A stretch of DNA of 44,695 nucleotides from an uncultured Bacteroidota bacterium (GTDB lineage: Bacteria > Bacteroidota > Bacteroidia > Bacteroidales > P3): the NCBI GenBank assembly GCA_902791695.1, contig CADAWR010000015.1, positions 1 through 44,695 of the forward strand. The letters are read 5' to 3'. Position numbers and translations under genes: made by a program. This document shows positions 1-10,763 of this stretch, piece after piece. The notes below the pieces were generated by a model that saw only the letters and a list, made by a program, of their open reading frames with translations, did not search any database and was not told where the DNA came from. Each line of letters opens with the position of its first letter. Within the stretch, counting starts at the first letter, position 1.

Positions 1-1
1 G

Positions 2-806
<805 letters not shown>

Positions 807-836
807 GCCGCCGCGTGCTCGCGGAGAGCAATAAAA

Positions 837-864
837 AGAAAGGCACCCGATTGGGTGCCTTTCT
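837..864. terminator. Bidirectional intrinsic terminator between groEL and the AlaX-like gene
   Basis: A perfect 12-bp stem, AGAAAGGCACCC (837-848) and GGGTGCCTTTCT (853-864), with a GATT loop. It is T-rich on the 3' side and A-rich on the 5' side, so it can stop transcription both ways. It lies between two convergent genes, with the AlaX-like stop codon directly after it. Confidence 0.9.
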
Positions 865-1332
865 TTATTCTTCTAATTTAAACCGCATGCGCCACACCTT
901 GGTGTCTGCATTATAATCGTGGGAGATGATTCTGAAGCGGCCGATTTCTGAGGTGTTCTGCACGTGGGTGCCGACACATGCACAGAGGTCATAGTCGCCA
1001 ATGCGCACCAGACGGAGGGTCTCGCTGGCGTCGTCGGGCAGTTTCCAGAGGTCCACCTCGGGCGGCACCTCTCCCCTCTTCACAAACTCGTAGCTGACAG
1101 GCAGATGCTGTGCTATCACCTCGTTCACGCGGCGCTCTATCTCCGCCACATGCTCCTCGGTGGGGCATGCGTCGAGCAGATAGTCGCACTTGCTCTTCTT
1201 CCGTTCGATATGCGCGTTGCGCGACCGCGGGCAGCCAAACATGCGCACCATGGTCTGGTTCAATATATGCTCCGCCGTATGCATCGGCGGGTACTCCTGC
1301 TTATTATGCTCATTCAATATAGGTTGTTCCAT
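865..1332 (-). CDS. AlaX-type alanyl-tRNA editing protein
   Basis: A free-standing homologue of the editing (second additional) domain of alanyl-/threonyl-tRNA synthetases. The family hydrolyses mischarged tRNA-Ala, mainly Ser-tRNA-Ala, in the cytosol. The two zinc-site motifs are visible: HTAEH (H18 and H22) and CVGTH (C119 and H123), counting from the ATG at 1332. At 155 residues it matches the short AlaX class without the synthetase or the glycine-rich linker. A TTG at 1347 would add five residues, but the ATG at 1332 fits better with MEQPIL at the start. It is convergent with groEL and divergent from the glycosyltransferase. No clear promoter of its own was seen in the 86-bp gap. Confidence 0.85.
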   Translation of the reverse strand: MEQPILNEHNKQEYPPMHTAEHILNQTMVRMFGCPRSRNAHIERKKSKCDYLLDACPTEEHVAEIERRVNEVIAQHLPVSYEFVKRGEVPPEVDLWKLPDDASETLRLVRIGDYDLCACVGTHVQNTSEIGRFRIISHDYNADTKVWRMRFKLEE

Positions 1333-1362
1333 ATTGATATAACGCAAGATAAGTATTTCTAT

Positions 1363-1393
1363 TTTGTAGTTTGACAGAAAAATCGTATTTTTG
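1363..1393 (+). promoter_or_regulatory. Bacteroidetes-type promoter for the membrane glycosyltransferase
   Basis: A -33 TTTG at 1363-1366 and a -7 TATTTTTG at 1386-1393 (consensus TAnnTTTG) are separated by exactly 19 nt. This is the expected architecture for the primary sigma factor of Bacteroidetes. Transcription should start near 1400, leaving a short leader before the ATG at 1419. Confidence 0.8.
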
Positions 1394-1418
1394 CAGTCTA
1401 AACTGACAATACGCTAAT

Positions 1419-3491
1419 ATGAAAGCCAAACCGATATACGCACTTCTGTTTTTTGTGCTTGTGGTGATATGCTACCGATTGTCAGGCTACACGGGACATT
1501 ACGGCTATGACGACATGCAGTATGCCGAGATTGCGGCAAATCTGCTGAACGGGAATGTGGATTTTGACGACCATTTCACATTCAGGTTTACTATTATAGC
1601 CGCCACAGCCCTTTGCTATAGACTGTTTGGCATCAATGACTTTGCATCATCATTACCAGCGATGGTACTGACCATAATGATGCTCGTGACCATATATGTG
1701 ATATTGCGCAGACGAGGCTTTTGGACGACAGCCATAGGTCTGGCCCTCACGGTGACGACAGAAGCCATACTATTTTATTCGAACAAACTGATGCCCGACA
1801 TATATGTAGCGTTTTTCACCGTATTGGCGGCATATACATACTATCGTCAACGGTATGAAACACAGAAGCACACGGGACTGTATGCCGTAATGTTTGCCGT
1901 ATCGCTATGGCTCGCATTCATGTCGAAAGGCACGGTGGTGTTGCTGCTGCCGTGGTTGCTGTATCTATTTGTCAGTGACTGCATACAGAAGAAAGCCGGG
2001 AAGTTCTGGATATGGGCGATAGTGTCGGGAGCGGTATGCCTAGTTATCTATTTTGCAAGCATCAGGCTGATGACGGGAGAGTTTTTCTACAGGTTCAAGT
2101 CGATTGCACAAAACAGCTACCTGAACAAATGCAGCTACGATCAGCAACCCCTTGCAATCCTGCTTAAGCGCATATATTTCGACTATTTCGATATGACGGT
2201 CACGAGCGGGATGGCCGTTCCGATGATTTGTGTTGCTGCGGCGTTTGTTTCCAAGGAATGGCGGAAGATGCTTAAGGTGGCCGATACGACATCCTTTTTT
2301 GTCGTATCGGCGATGCTGATGTTCCTCTCGGGCAATTTCATGACCATCTCGGCCACATCGTACATACCCATGTGCATAGACCCGCGACACTACCTATTCA
2401 TTATCCCTATTGGTGCTATTGGTTCAGCGCTCATGCTGCAGAAACGGCCAAGCCGCATACAGACTTTGGTCATTGCCACACTAACTGTACTTGCAACCGC
2501 CTATACGTTCTTCTGGAATAGAAATATCTGCTATTATTGCTATCTACCCGTAACCATTGTAGCTATCGCAGCAGCCATCAAACAATACAGCAAAAAACCG
2601 TGCAGATACATTCATACTGCGCTGTTTGTGGCATTGATGGTTATGCCCATAAAACTAATGGCGGACCAGTCTTACAAATACAAAGAACGTCGCGAAATGC
2701 TGATTGACAACATCGTCAACAATAGCGAGTACAGCCATATCTTCTCAGATGAAGCTTGCGTACGCATGTTACGCTACTACAATGGATTCCGTGCCAACGA
2801 CCGTTATATTCATTTCGAAGAAATGTACAAAGAGACAGATAGCAACTACAACGGGAGAGCAGCAGTAGTCCTCAACTATCACACAATGGCGTTAGACGGC
2901 ATATCATACAACGACATTCCCGATTTCGCATTCAATGCATACCAAAACACCACGCCCATTTTGGACCAATTCGGCGTCAAAATATACAGATTAGAAAATG
3001 TATACAGCACAATACCGCAATACGACACCATAATACGTATCACAAAAAACAATGGTAACGAGAGTGTTGGCACATATTCTACAACCATCACATACCCCCT
3101 CGACACGCTGCGCGCATTATGTTGCGACACCATCATCGTAAAAGCCACTGCCATGTGCAACAGCTACGCATACACAAACTGTGCAATGGTTATTTCCGTC
3201 GAGAAAGCAGACAGCACCATCAGTTGGAATTCTTCACCGATAGACGGTAGCATTCGTGCCTATTCGCACTGGTTCCCATTCGAATATAAGCAGGAGCTGC
3301 ATCTGGACGAACTACCATCCGGTGCAGAAGTACGCGTATACTTATTCAAGACCGACAACACACTAGTCCTCATCAATGACCTTTCCGTCAGTATATACAA
3401 AAAATCTACTATGTCAGGCAATTCTTTTGCCAAAGAGAATAATATAGACGAGCAGTCACAGAAACGAATATGGAAACCAACCCTCAGATAG
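1419..3491 (+). CDS. Integral membrane glycosyltransferase, GT39/ArnT-like (GT-C fold)
   Basis: A 690-residue protein with about 12 predicted membrane helices in the first ~430 residues, then a soluble C-terminal region of ~260. The first external loop carries YGYDDMQYAE, the place of the catalytic acidic pair in GT-C enzymes that move a sugar from a polyprenyl-phosphate carrier. Family members glycosylate protein, lipid A or envelope polymers; the acceptor cannot be told here. The gene is visibly richer in A/T (ATA, AAA, ACA codons, mostly in its 3' half) than its GC-rich neighbours, which hints at a different history. It has its own promoter, and its 3' end overlaps the helicase gene by 22 bp, so the two are probably co-transcribed. 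Confidence 0.75.
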   Translation: MKAKPIYALLFFVLVVICYRLSGYTGHYGYDDMQYAEIAANLLNGNVDFDDHFTFRFTIIAATALCYRLFGINDFASSLPAMVLTIMMLVTIYVILRRRGFWTTAIGLALTVTTEAILFYSNKLMPDIYVAFFTVLAAYTYYRQRYETQKHTGLYAVMFAVSLWLAFMSKGTVVLLLPWLLYLFVSDCIQKKAGKFWIWAIVSGAVCLVIYFASIRLMTGEFFYRFKSIAQNSYLNKCSYDQQPLAILLKRIYFDYFDMTVTSGMAVPMICVAAAFVSKEWRKMLKVADTTSFFVVSAMLMFLSGNFMTISATSYIPMCIDPRHYLFIIPIGAIGSALMLQKRPSRIQTLVIATLTVLATAYTFFWNRNICYYCYLPVTIVAIAAAIKQYSKKPCRYIHTALFVALMVMPIKLMADQSYKYKERREMLIDNIVNNSEYSHIFSDEACVRMLRYYNGFRANDRYIHFEEMYKETDSNYNGRAAVVLNYHTMALDGISYNDIPDFAFNAYQNTTPILDQFGVKIYRLENVYSTIPQYDTIIRITKNNGNESVGTYSTTITYPLDTLRALCCDTIIVKATAMCNSYAYTNCAMVISVEKADSTISWNSSPIDGSIRAYSHWFPFEYKQELHLDELPSGAEVRVYLFKTDNTLVLINDLSVSIYKKSTMSGNSFAKENNIDEQSQKRIWKPTLR

Positions 3492-5554
3492 AACTAGCGC
3501 GGCGCTATGTAGAGCAGACGGGTGTGTCGGTGTTCCTAACCGGCAAGGCAGGCACCGGCAAGACGACTTTCCTGCGCGAAGTGGCGGCACAATGTCCCAA
3601 ACGCCACGCTATTGTGGCACCGACAGGCGTGGCGGCCATCAATGCTGGTGGTGTCACCATCCACTCGTTCTTCCAGCTGCCATTTGACCCCTACCTGCCA
3701 GACGTCAAGGAGCTCGTGACTGAGTACCAGATGCCGGAGACCCGCAAGTCGCTCAGCAAAAACAAGCTCAACATAATACGCACACTTGAGTTGCTCATCA
3801 TCGACGAGATATCAATGGTACGTGCAGACCTCCTCGACGCCATTGATATGACGCTGCGGCGATACCGCCGCTCGAGCCGTCCTTTTGGCGGCGTACAACT
3901 GCTAATGATTGGCGACGTGCACCAACTATCGCCAGTCGTCACTGATGCCGAGAAGTCATACATGCAACAGGTCTATCCTACCCCTTACTTCTTTGCCAGC
4001 AAGGCGTTACAAAGAACGCCCTATATCACAATTGAACTCACCACCGTATACCGTCAGCAAGACGCTGCTTTTGTGGACCTACTGAACCACGTGCGCGACA
4101 ACAACATCGACGACGCCACCCTCCAGACCCTCAACGCAAGAGTCAATGCAACAAAGCAGAAAGACGCTATCACACTGACGACCCACAACCGACAGGCCGA
4201 TGCCATAAATAGACGACATATGGAAGCCTTGACTGGTGAACGTCGCGTGTTCGAGGCCTTCATCAGAGGTAACTATCCAGAGCAGGCGCTCCCATGCGAC
4301 CGGAGCCTTGAAGTAAAGGTAGGCGAACGCGTGATGTTCGTCAAAAACGACACCTCCGGCGGACATCGCTACTACAACGGCATGTTAGGTACCGTGACAC
4401 GCTTCCTTTATGATGACGAGGAAAAGAAGGATTTTATCGAGGTCATTAGTGACGACGGCGATGTCATCATTGTGAGCCACGAAACATGGGAGAGCCTTAA
4501 ATACAAGCTAAACTCCAAAACCAACGAGATTGAGCAGGAAGTGGAAGGTACATTCAGGCAATATCCCTTGCAGGCCGCATGGGCCGTAACCATCCACAAA
4601 GCCCAGGGGCTCACCTTCGACCACGTGGTCATCGATGCCGCCGATGCCTTCGCCTTCGGGCAGGTCTACGTAGCCCTCAGTCGATGTCGTACCCTTGAAG
4701 GCCTCACACTATCGACGCCACTCTCACCTAAAGTAGCCTTCGAAGACTTAAACGTAAGCCAGTTCATATCGGCCCAGCCAAGTTTCGAGCAAACCGAGGA
4801 AGCCGCAAGCAAATACGAACGGCAATACCGCATGGACAAACTAATGGAACTCTTCGGCATGGACGACCTGGTACGTCTCAGCGAGCGGCTGCAGGAGCAT
4901 TACGGCAAACTGAAGAACATTTACCCCGAGAACGTGGAACGTCTGCGCAACGCCAGCAACACAATTGTCGACTTGTATGGTGTTAGCGAGAAGTTCAAAG
5001 CACAGCTTATACGGCTTGACGAAAGCTGCCAGAACGAGCGAGCCGATAAGGGGGCAGAATACTACCTCTCGCAACTATCGCCATTCCTTGCCGTTGTCAA
5101 GGTACTCCTTGACGTCGACATTGACAATAAAGAGACCGCAAAGAGCTTGGAGGAGGCCGGTAAACAACTTACCGAGGCCCTAAACATTAAGATAGCCTGC
5201 CTCGAAGCCGTCAAGAAAAAAGGATTCAACGTGCTGGCTGTACAGCATGCCAAGATTGGCTTCCTTGTCGAGAAAGATGATAAGAAAGGGCACTCCAAAG
5301 CCGTCAAAAAACGTGGCAGCGAGAAGATAAGCAACGATCTCTTCACCGCCCTGCGCAACTGGCGCGCAATGAAGGCAAAAGACGAGGAGGTGCCTGTATA
5401 CATGGTACTACAGCAGAAAGCGCTCCATGCCATTGCCACCAACAAGCCCGTAAACGTTGCCGAACTGAAGCAGCAGCTCGGCGTGGGTGAAAAGACGGTG
5501 GAACGATACGGTGCAGAAATACTTGATATTGTTAAAGATTACTTAGATAATTAA
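3470..5554 (+). CDS. PIF1/RecD-like DNA helicase with C-terminal HRDC-like region
   Basis: A superfamily 1B helicase of 694 residues. Motif I is GKAGTGKTT (around 25-33), motif Ia is APTGVAA (50-56), Walker B is LLIIDEIS with D112 and E113, motif III is GDVHQLSP, and the late motifs are [16 protein letters not shown] and [12 protein letters not shown]. The last ~80 residues ([12 protein letters not shown]...[14 protein letters not shown]) look like an HRDC domain, the nucleic-acid-binding module of RecQ helicases. Expected role: 5'-3' unwinding of D-loops, stalled forks or G-quadruplexes. Bacteroidetes commonly carry this fusion. It overlaps the upstream glycosyltransferase, and nfo, a repair gene, follows 11 bp later, which suits a DNA-maintenance role. 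Confidence 0.88.
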   Translation: METNPQIELARRYVEQTGVSVFLTGKAGTGKTTFLREVAAQCPKRHAIVAPTGVAAINAGGVTIHSFFQLPFDPYLPDVKELVTEYQMPETRKSLSKNKLNIIRTLELLIIDEISMVRADLLDAIDMTLRRYRRSSRPFGGVQLLMIGDVHQLSPVVTDAEKSYMQQVYPTPYFFASKALQRTPYITIELTTVYRQQDAAFVDLLNHVRDNNIDDATLQTLNARVNATKQKDAITLTTHNRQADAINRRHMEALTGERRVFEAFIRGNYPEQALPCDRSLEVKVGERVMFVKNDTSGGHRYYNGMLGTVTRFLYDDEEKKDFIEVISDDGDVIIVSHETWESLKYKLNSKTNEIEQEVEGTFRQYPLQAAWAVTIHKAQGLTFDHVVIDAADAFAFGQVYVALSRCRTLEGLTLSTPLSPKVAFEDLNVSQFISAQPSFEQTEEAASKYERQYRMDKLMELFGMDDLVRLSERLQEHYGKLKNIYPENVERLRNASNTIVDLYGVSEKFKAQLIRLDESCQNERADKGAEYYLSQLSPFLAVVKVLLDVDIDNKETAKSLEEAGKQLTEALNIKIACLEAVKKKGFNVLAVQHAKIGFLVEKDDKKGHSKAVKKRGSEKISNDLFTALRNWRAMKAKDEEVPVYMVLQQKALHAIATNKPVNVAELKQQLGVGEKTVERYGAEILDIVKDYLDN

Positions 5555-5565
5555 ACATAACCACT

Positions 5566-6405
5566 ATGACCAAATACATAGGCGCACATGTGAGCGCATC
5601 GGGAGGCGTAGGAAACGCCATACTGAACGCTGAGGCCATCGGAGCCAACGCGTTTGCTTTGTTTACACGTAACCAAAGAAGCTGGGTGAGCAAGCCGCTG
5701 CCGCAGCTGGAAATTGACGGCTTCAGGGCGTTGCTCGTCGACAGAGGCTTCAAGCCCGAGATGGTGCTACCGCACGACAGCTACCTCATCAACCTCGGCT
5801 CGCCCGACGAGGAGACTCTTCAAAAATCCCGCGCTGCCTTCCTCGACGAGATGCAGCGCGCCCAACAGCTGGGACTCACCATGCTGAACTTCCATCCCGG
5901 CAGCCACCTCAACAAGATAAGTGAGGAGGAATGCCTCGACCAGATTGCCCGCGAGGTGAACCTCGCACTCAGCAAGACCGAAGGCGTGACGGCCGTCATT
6001 GAGAACACCGCCGGACAGGGCACCAACCTCGGCTGGAAGTTCGAGCAAATCGCACGAATTATTGAAGGCATCGACGACAAGAGCCGCGTGGGCGTCTGCA
6101 TCGACACCTGTCACACGCTGGCCGCCGGATACGACCTCTCGACGGAGATGGGCTACATGTTCTGCTTCGAGGAATTCGACCGGTTGATAGGCCCGCAGTA
6201 TCTCCGCGCCATCCACCTCAACGACAGCAAGAAGAACTCCGGCAGCCATGTTGACCGTCACGAGGTGCTGGGTGAGGGCTTCCTCGGCAAAGCATTCTTC
6301 AGCCGCTTCATGCACGACCCCCGATTCGACGACATGCCCATCATCCTCGAGACCCCCGACCCGATGCGCTGGGCCGAGGAAATCAAGTGGCTGCGAAATC
6401 TGTAG
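5566..6405 (+). CDS. nfo: Endonuclease IV (AP endonuclease)
   Basis: Cuts DNA 5' of abasic sites in base-excision repair, using a three-zinc centre. At 279 residues it has the usual length, and all nine metal ligands of the family can be placed: H70, H110 (NFHPGSH), E146 (IENTAGQG), D180 and H183 ([13 protein letters not shown]), H217 (HLNDSK), D230 and H232 (HVDRHE), and E262 (LETP). The ATG at 5566 follows the helicase stop by 11 bp, giving a helicase-nfo pair. No frame damage is seen. Confidence 0.97.
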   Translation: MTKYIGAHVSASGGVGNAILNAEAIGANAFALFTRNQRSWVSKPLPQLEIDGFRALLVDRGFKPEMVLPHDSYLINLGSPDEETLQKSRAAFLDEMQRAQQLGLTMLNFHPGSHLNKISEEECLDQIAREVNLALSKTEGVTAVIENTAGQGTNLGWKFEQIARIIEGIDDKSRVGVCIDTCHTLAAGYDLSTEMGYMFCFEEFDRLIGPQYLRAIHLNDSKKNSGSHVDRHEVLGEGFLGKAFFSRFMHDPRFDDMPIILETPDPMRWAEEIKWLRNL

Positions 6406-6414
6406 AGATAAGAG

Positions 6415-6918
6415 ATGATTGATAATACAATACTAGCCGTCAACGGTCCCAAGAAATGTCCAATTTGGGAGAAGATTCTTGACTCTCTTCCCCCATTTCT
6501 CATGCTGTTTGTTGTCATTATGATGATATTTGTTATTGTTACAACGGCAAAACAAAATGACGTAGACTTGATTATATGGACTTTTTACACGGCAGCCTTC
6601 CTATTTTGTACATACATGTTCTTCTTCGTATTAGACAATCAAATACGTCTATTCCACGCCCAAGAGACCATATCAATACAAGGTGATAACATTGTCATTA
6701 ACTGTACAAACAGCTTTATGCGGCGACATAAAAGTATTCCATTGTCTTCAATACGCCGTGTAGAGCATTACGATGGCAGCAGAGGTAGCAGCCTCACCGT
6801 ACCCGACACCTTGCGGGTATATTATGGTCGCCACAGCCGCTACCGCTTTGCCATTAATATGACATACAGCGACAGTAGCCAATTGGCAAAAGAAATAATG
6901 AAATTTGTCCACAAATAA
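6415..6918 (+). CDS. Small membrane protein of unknown function, possible PH-like C-terminal domain
   Basis: I do not recognise this 167-residue protein. It has two hydrophobic helices (around 26-46 and 54-74) followed by a soluble tail with alternating strands (ETISIQGDNIVINC, KSIPLSSIRRVEHYDG, LRVYYGRHSRYRFAINM). That layout, two membrane helices then a small beta domain with an I-PLSSI-RV pattern, resembles bacterial PH-domain membrane proteins, but this is only a fold guess. Base composition is clearly more A/T-rich than nfo before it and the DUF2461 gene after it. It sits 9 bp after nfo and its stop is 16 bp before the next ATG, so it is probably read with them. An AAGAG-like purine run precedes the ATG. 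Confidence 0.6.
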   Translation: MIDNTILAVNGPKKCPIWEKILDSLPPFLMLFVVIMMIFVIVTTAKQNDVDLIIWTFYTAAFLFCTYMFFFVLDNQIRLFHAQETISIQGDNIVINCTNSFMRRHKSIPLSSIRRVEHYDGSRGSSLTVPDTLRVYYGRHSRYRFAINMTYSDSSQLAKEIMKFVHK

Positions 6919-6934
6919 AATCATTAATATCAAA

Positions 6935-7642
6935 ATGACACCCCAACTACACCCCGACACCCTGCCCTTCCTGCAGGAACTGACTGTCAACAACAACCGC
7001 CCGTGGTTCAACGACCACAAGGACCGCTGGCTGGCCATTAAGGCCGACTTCGAGGCCTTCACGCAGGCCCTCATCGACGAGATGGTGAAATACGACGACA
7101 CCCTTGTGGGCCTCACGGCCAAGAACTCGGTCTACCGCATCTACCGCGATACACGCTTCTCGGCCGACAAGACGCCCTACAAGACACACATCGCCTGCTT
7201 TCTCAGCAGCTGGGGTCCGAAGAACAGCGGCGTGCCGGGCTACTACTTCCAGATAGGCACCGAGGAAGCCTACGGCCTCAAGGGCACCTGCAACCTCGGC
7301 GGCGGCATCTTCATGCCCACACCCGAAGCATTAAACGCCATCCGTCAGGAGATATTCTACTGCACCGACGAGTTCCTCGCCATCATGAACGAGAAGAGCT
7401 ACAAGCACTATTTTGGCAGTGAGTTCTTCACACTGAAGAAACTACAGCGCGTCCCAAAGGGCTACCCCGCCGACTGGGAGCATGCCTACCTGCTGCAATA
7501 CAAAGATTACACCACCAGTTACACCATGCCGGACAAGTTCATCGGCAACGACTGCCTCTTCGATGAGGTGCTGAAGGTGTGGCGAGCCAGTGTTCCATTA
7601 AATCGCTTCGTGCAACGAGCCATGGAAGACATAAGACAATAA
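6935..7642 (+). CDS. DUF2461 family protein
   Basis: A 235-residue cytosolic protein of the DUF2461 (TIGR02453) family. Typical signatures are FLQELTVNNNRPWFNDHKDRW near the start, then VYRIYRDTRFSADKTPYKTH and GGGIFMP. The biochemical role of the family is not established. The ATG at 6935 is preferred over an upstream in-frame TTG at 6905, because homology begins at LHPDTLPFLQEL and the TTG lies inside the previous gene. It ends the +-strand block and its stop codon touches the terminator stem at 7642. Confidence 0.85.
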   Translation: MTPQLHPDTLPFLQELTVNNNRPWFNDHKDRWLAIKADFEAFTQALIDEMVKYDDTLVGLTAKNSVYRIYRDTRFSADKTPYKTHIACFLSSWGPKNSGVPGYYFQIGTEEAYGLKGTCNLGGGIFMPTPEALNAIRQEIFYCTDEFLAIMNEKSYKHYFGSEFFTLKKLQRVPKGYPADWEHAYLLQYKDYTTSYTMPDKFIGNDCLFDEVLKVWRASVPLNRFVQRAMEDIRQ

Positions 7643-7673
7643 AAAAGAGCGACCCAATCGGGTCGCTCTTTTT
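7642..7673. terminator. Bidirectional intrinsic terminator between DUF2461 gene and MFS transporter
   Basis: A perfect 14-bp stem, AAAAAGAGCGACCC (7642-7655) and GGGTCGCTCTTTTT (7660-7673), with an AATC loop. The A-run and T-run allow termination from either side, as fits the convergent genes. Confidence 0.92.
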
Positions 7674-7694
7674 AGCTATTGATACCGGTAGTTA

Positions 7695-9323
7695 TTAAGC
7701 CTTGATGTTGGGCTGTTCCAGACCGTAGCCTTTCTTCTTGTCAACGGCACGGAGGTATACCGAGATAAGCAGAGCAGCGATACCGAGGGCAGCCAACATG
7801 ACCAGTGCCCAAGTATAGTCGAGCTCATGAGCGGCAGTACCTTCGGGGTTGGTGTTGTTCAACACCATACCTATAAGGGCGGGGAACAAGCCGAGGCCGA
7901 TGTTCTGAATCCAGAAGATAGCGGCATAGGCGGAACCGATGATCTTCTCGTCAACCAGCTTGGGAACGCTGGGCCACAAGGCGGCAGGCACCAAAGAGAA
8001 ACTTGCGCCAAGCACGAGGATGGTGACGTAAGCAACGATGGTGCCACCAACGGCATTGCCCTTGAAGGCGGGCAGGATGAAGGCAAATGTGAGATGGCAT
8101 ATAACCAGCAGAATGGAGCCAAGCATAAGCATCGAAGCAGCTTTACCCTTGTGGTCGACATAGTTGCCAAGTATGGGGGTGATGGCCACAGCCAGCAGCG
8201 GGAACACTGCGAAGATAGTCTCAGCGGTACCGCGCATGTAGCCCATGTAGCAGTATACAACCAGTGCCACCACAGCAAAGCCCATCAAGCCATACTTCAG
8301 ACCCTTGTTAGTCTTGATGAAGTTGCTAGAAAACGAGGCAGCGGCAACGACGAGCATCAGCAGGTACTGCACCCATGTCACAGAACTGCCTGCCCAGAAG
8401 GTACCCTCTTCGGCGGGGTTGAGTGTCAGGTTGCACTGCAGCATGTTGACGGCATATTTCTGGAAGGGGAAGATGGCGCTGTAGTAGAGCACGCACAGCA
8501 GAGCCACAAGCCAGAAACCAAGGCTGGTGAATATCTTGCCAAGGTCGCTGATCTTGAAGGGGTCGTCCTTCTCTTCGGCCTCGCCAGTCTGGCTGTCGAG
8601 TTTCTTGTCCATGAAGAAGTAGGTGATGAACATAATGAGGGCGATGCAGAGCAGCACCACGCCGAACTTCACGGCATTGTCCACGTGAACCTCGCCGCCG
8701 AGCTTGGCAAAGTAGGGGCTGAAAATCATGCAGGTGGCCACACCCAGACGGGCGAGGGCCATCTCGCTGCCCATGGCCAAAGCCGTCTCACGACCCTTGA
8801 ACCACTTGACGATACCGCGGCTCACCGTGATACCGGCCATCTCACAGCCGCAGCCGAAGAACATGAAGCCCAAAGCGGCTAGCTTGGCCGAAGCTGGCAT
8901 ACCTGCCGCGAAGGGCAGTATGGCACCGATGATTGGCAACTCACCGTTCCAGTTCAGATTGTTGGAGAACCAAGCCTCAATGCTGCTGCCGATAAAAGCC
9001 TCGCTGCAAGCGTAGAACTTAATCAGGCCGCCAAAAAGCATCACGGCACCCGAAAGCACAGCAGTGAAACGCACACCCATCTTGTCAAGGATGATACCTG
9101 CGAAGATGAGGAAGAACACATAGACGTTGAGGAACACCTCAGCGCCCTGCATGCGGCCGAACGAAGCACTGTCCCAGCCACGGGTTTCCTGCATCAGGTC
9201 CTTGATAGGTGACAGGATGTCCATGAAAACATAGCTGCAGAACATGGCCAAAGCCAAGAGCAGCAACGCTGTCCAGCGCATTCCGGCACTGTCGCGCAAT
9301 GTCTTGATAGTTGTTTGTGTCAT
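7695..9323 (-). CDS. Major facilitator superfamily transporter, MFSD1-like
   Basis: A 542-residue inner-membrane protein with about 12 hydrophobic helices. The N-terminal half has the MFS signatures FCSYVFMDILSPIKDLMQ, a GIILDKMGVRF loop (the MFS loop 2-3 motif) and SRGIVKWFKGRETALAMG. A hydrophilic loop (DKKLDSQTGEAEEKDDPFK) splits the halves. It resembles the branch that includes the eukaryotic lysosomal protein MFSD1, a dipeptide exporter, so peptides are a possible substrate; this is inference. It has its own promoter (9362-9392) and ends at a strong terminator, so it looks monocistronic, although tyrS lies just upstream on the same strand. Confidence 0.82.
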   Translation of the reverse strand: MTQTTIKTLRDSAGMRWTALLLLALAMFCSYVFMDILSPIKDLMQETRGWDSASFGRMQGAEVFLNVYVFFLIFAGIILDKMGVRFTAVLSGAVMLFGGLIKFYACSEAFIGSSIEAWFSNNLNWNGELPIIGAILPFAAGMPASAKLAALGFMFFGCGCEMAGITVSRGIVKWFKGRETALAMGSEMALARLGVATCMIFSPYFAKLGGEVHVDNAVKFGVVLLCIALIMFITYFFMDKKLDSQTGEAEEKDDPFKISDLGKIFTSLGFWLVALLCVLYYSAIFPFQKYAVNMLQCNLTLNPAEEGTFWAGSSVTWVQYLLMLVVAAASFSSNFIKTNKGLKYGLMGFAVVALVVYCYMGYMRGTAETIFAVFPLLAVAITPILGNYVDHKGKAASMLMLGSILLVICHLTFAFILPAFKGNAVGGTIVAYVTILVLGASFSLVPAALWPSVPKLVDEKIIGSAYAAIFWIQNIGLGLFPALIGMVLNNTNPEGTAAHELDYTWALVMLAALGIAALLISVYLRAVDKKKGYGLEQPNIKA

Positions 9324-9361
9324 ATTGTTTTGTTTTTTGTTTATATTTCAGATTGAAAGTG

Positions 9362-9392
9362 CAAAGATACGAATAAAAAACGAATACACAAT
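9362..9392 (-). promoter_or_regulatory. Bacteroidetes-type promoter for the MFS transporter
   Basis: On the minus strand a -7 TATCTTTG (9369 down to 9362) lies 19 nt from a -33 ATTG/TTG (9392-9389). Consensus is TTTG-N19-TAnnTTTG. The transporter's ATG is at 9323, giving a short leader. Confidence 0.78.
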
Positions 9393-9398
9393 ACTTTT

Positions 9399-10676
9399 TT
9401 ATTCAACGTTCAATATATAGTAGTTCTTCTTGCCTTTCTGCACAAGGATACATCCGCTATTGAGGATGTCTGCGGCACCGAGGGTGCAATCCTCCCCGAC
9501 CTTTTGTTTGTTTACACTTATGCTGTTCTGTTTCAGCTCGCGGCGGATAGCGCCCTTGCTCTCAAACATGCCCACCTCAGCAGCGAGGTCGACCAGAGAA
9601 GCACCGGCCTCGATGGCGGCGCGGTTCACCGTAAATTGCGGCACACCGTCGAATACGCTCAGCAGTGTGGCACGGTCAAGCGCGTTCAGTTGCTCGGTGG
9701 TAGCCTTGCCAAAGAGCAGTTCACTGGCAGCAATGGCTGTGTTATAGGCTTCCTCACCATGCACACGGATGGTGATGTCCTTGGCCAGGGCTTTCTGCAG
9801 TATTCGCTGCTCGGGGGCTTCGGCATGCTGTTTCTCCATAACCTCTATCTCCTCGCGGCTGAAGAGGGTAAATATACGGATATACTTGGCGGTATCCACG
9901 TCCGAGCAGTTGAGCCAGAACTGGTAGAACTTATAGGGGCTGGTCTTCTCGGGGTCGAGCCACACGTTGCCGCCCTCAGTCTTGCCAAACTTGGTGCCGT
10001 CGGCTTTGGTGATGAGCGGGCAAGTGAGTGCGAATGCCTCACCACCTTCCATACGGCGGATGAGCTCGGTGCCAGTGGTAATATTGCCCCATTGGTCGCT
10101 GCCGCCCATCTGCAACTTGCAGCCCTTGGTGCGGTAGAGGGTGAGGAAGTCGTAGCCCTGCAGCAGCTGGTAGCTGAACTCAGTGAACGAGATGCCGGTC
10201 TCCATACGCATCTTCACACTGTCCTTGGTCATCATGTAGTTTACCGTGATATGCTTGCCCACGTCACGGATGAAGTCCAGAAACAGATAATCCTTCATCC
10301 AGTCATAGTTGTTGCATATCTCGGCCCCATTGACGGGATTGTTGAAGTCGAGGAAGCGCTCCAACTGTTTGCGAATGCACTGCACGTTGTGCTGTATCTC
10401 CTCGACGGTAAGCAGTTTACGCTCCTGTGCCTTGAAGCTGGGGTCACCTATCATGCCTGTGGCTCCGCCAACGACGGCCAACGGCTTGTGACCTGCCATC
10501 TGCAGATGCTTTAGCAGCATGATGCTCACCAGATGGCCTATATGCAGCGAATCTGCTGTGGGGTCGATGCCCACGTATGCGGTAGTGACTTCTTTCTTCA
10601 GCTGTTCTTCTGTTCCGGGCATGATATCATGAATCATCCCGCGCCATTTCAGTTCTTCTACGAGATTGGTGTTCAT
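9399..10676 (-). CDS. tyrS: Tyrosyl-tRNA synthetase
   Basis: Charges tRNA-Tyr with tyrosine in the cytosol. A class I synthetase of 425 residues, the usual size for bacterial TyrRS. It has the HIGH motif at H45-H48 (DSLHIGHL), the KMSKS-equivalent loop KFGKT at 229-233, the substrate-pocket stretch QLLQGYDF and GGSDQWGNI, and a C-terminal S4-like RNA-binding domain (about 355-420, [16 protein letters not shown]). The start at 10676 gives [14 protein letters not shown]. It lies 87 bp downstream of the type IX cargo gene on the same strand. No clear TAnnTTTG box was found directly upstream, so read-through from that gene is possible. Confidence 0.97.
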   Translation of the reverse strand: MNTNLVEELKWRGMIHDIMPGTEEQLKKEVTTAYVGIDPTADSLHIGHLVSIMLLKHLQMAGHKPLAVVGGATGMIGDPSFKAQERKLLTVEEIQHNVQCIRKQLERFLDFNNPVNGAEICNNYDWMKDYLFLDFIRDVGKHITVNYMMTKDSVKMRMETGISFTEFSYQLLQGYDFLTLYRTKGCKLQMGGSDQWGNITTGTELIRRMEGGEAFALTCPLITKADGTKFGKTEGGNVWLDPEKTSPYKFYQFWLNCSDVDTAKYIRIFTLFSREEIEVMEKQHAEAPEQRILQKALAKDITIRVHGEEAYNTAIAASELLFGKATTEQLNALDRATLLSVFDGVPQFTVNRAAIEAGASLVDLAAEVGMFESKGAIRRELKQNSISVNKQKVGEDCTLGAADILNSGCILVQKGKKNYYILNVE

Positions 10677-10707
10677 TTATTATATTATTTTGTATTCCTT
10701 TTTATAT

Positions 10708-10745
10708 ACGAAGAGGTGCTGCTCTGTCGGGCGGCACCTCTTCGT
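10708..10745 (-). terminator. Stem-loop between the type IX cargo gene and tyrS, weak terminator or processing site
   Basis: Arms ACGAAGAGGTGC (10708-10719) and GCACCTCTTCGT (10734-10745) form a perfect 12-bp stem, which can be extended inward past one mismatch. It lies downstream of the cargo stop at 10764 on the minus strand. What follows in that direction is A-rich rather than T-rich, so it may be a partial terminator or an mRNA-stabilising hairpin and not a full stop. Confidence 0.55.
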
Positions 10746-10763
10746 GTTTATTGTAATGCCCGA

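Noticed and set aside
6905-6934. TTG start for the DUF2461 gene
   Set aside because: It would lie within the previous gene and add ten residues without homology; the ATG at 6935 fits the family start.
7827-8882. A 351-residue open frame on the + strand opposite the MFS transporter
   Set aside because: His/Gly/Glu-rich composition typical of the reverse of a hydrophobic membrane protein; no start context or domain.
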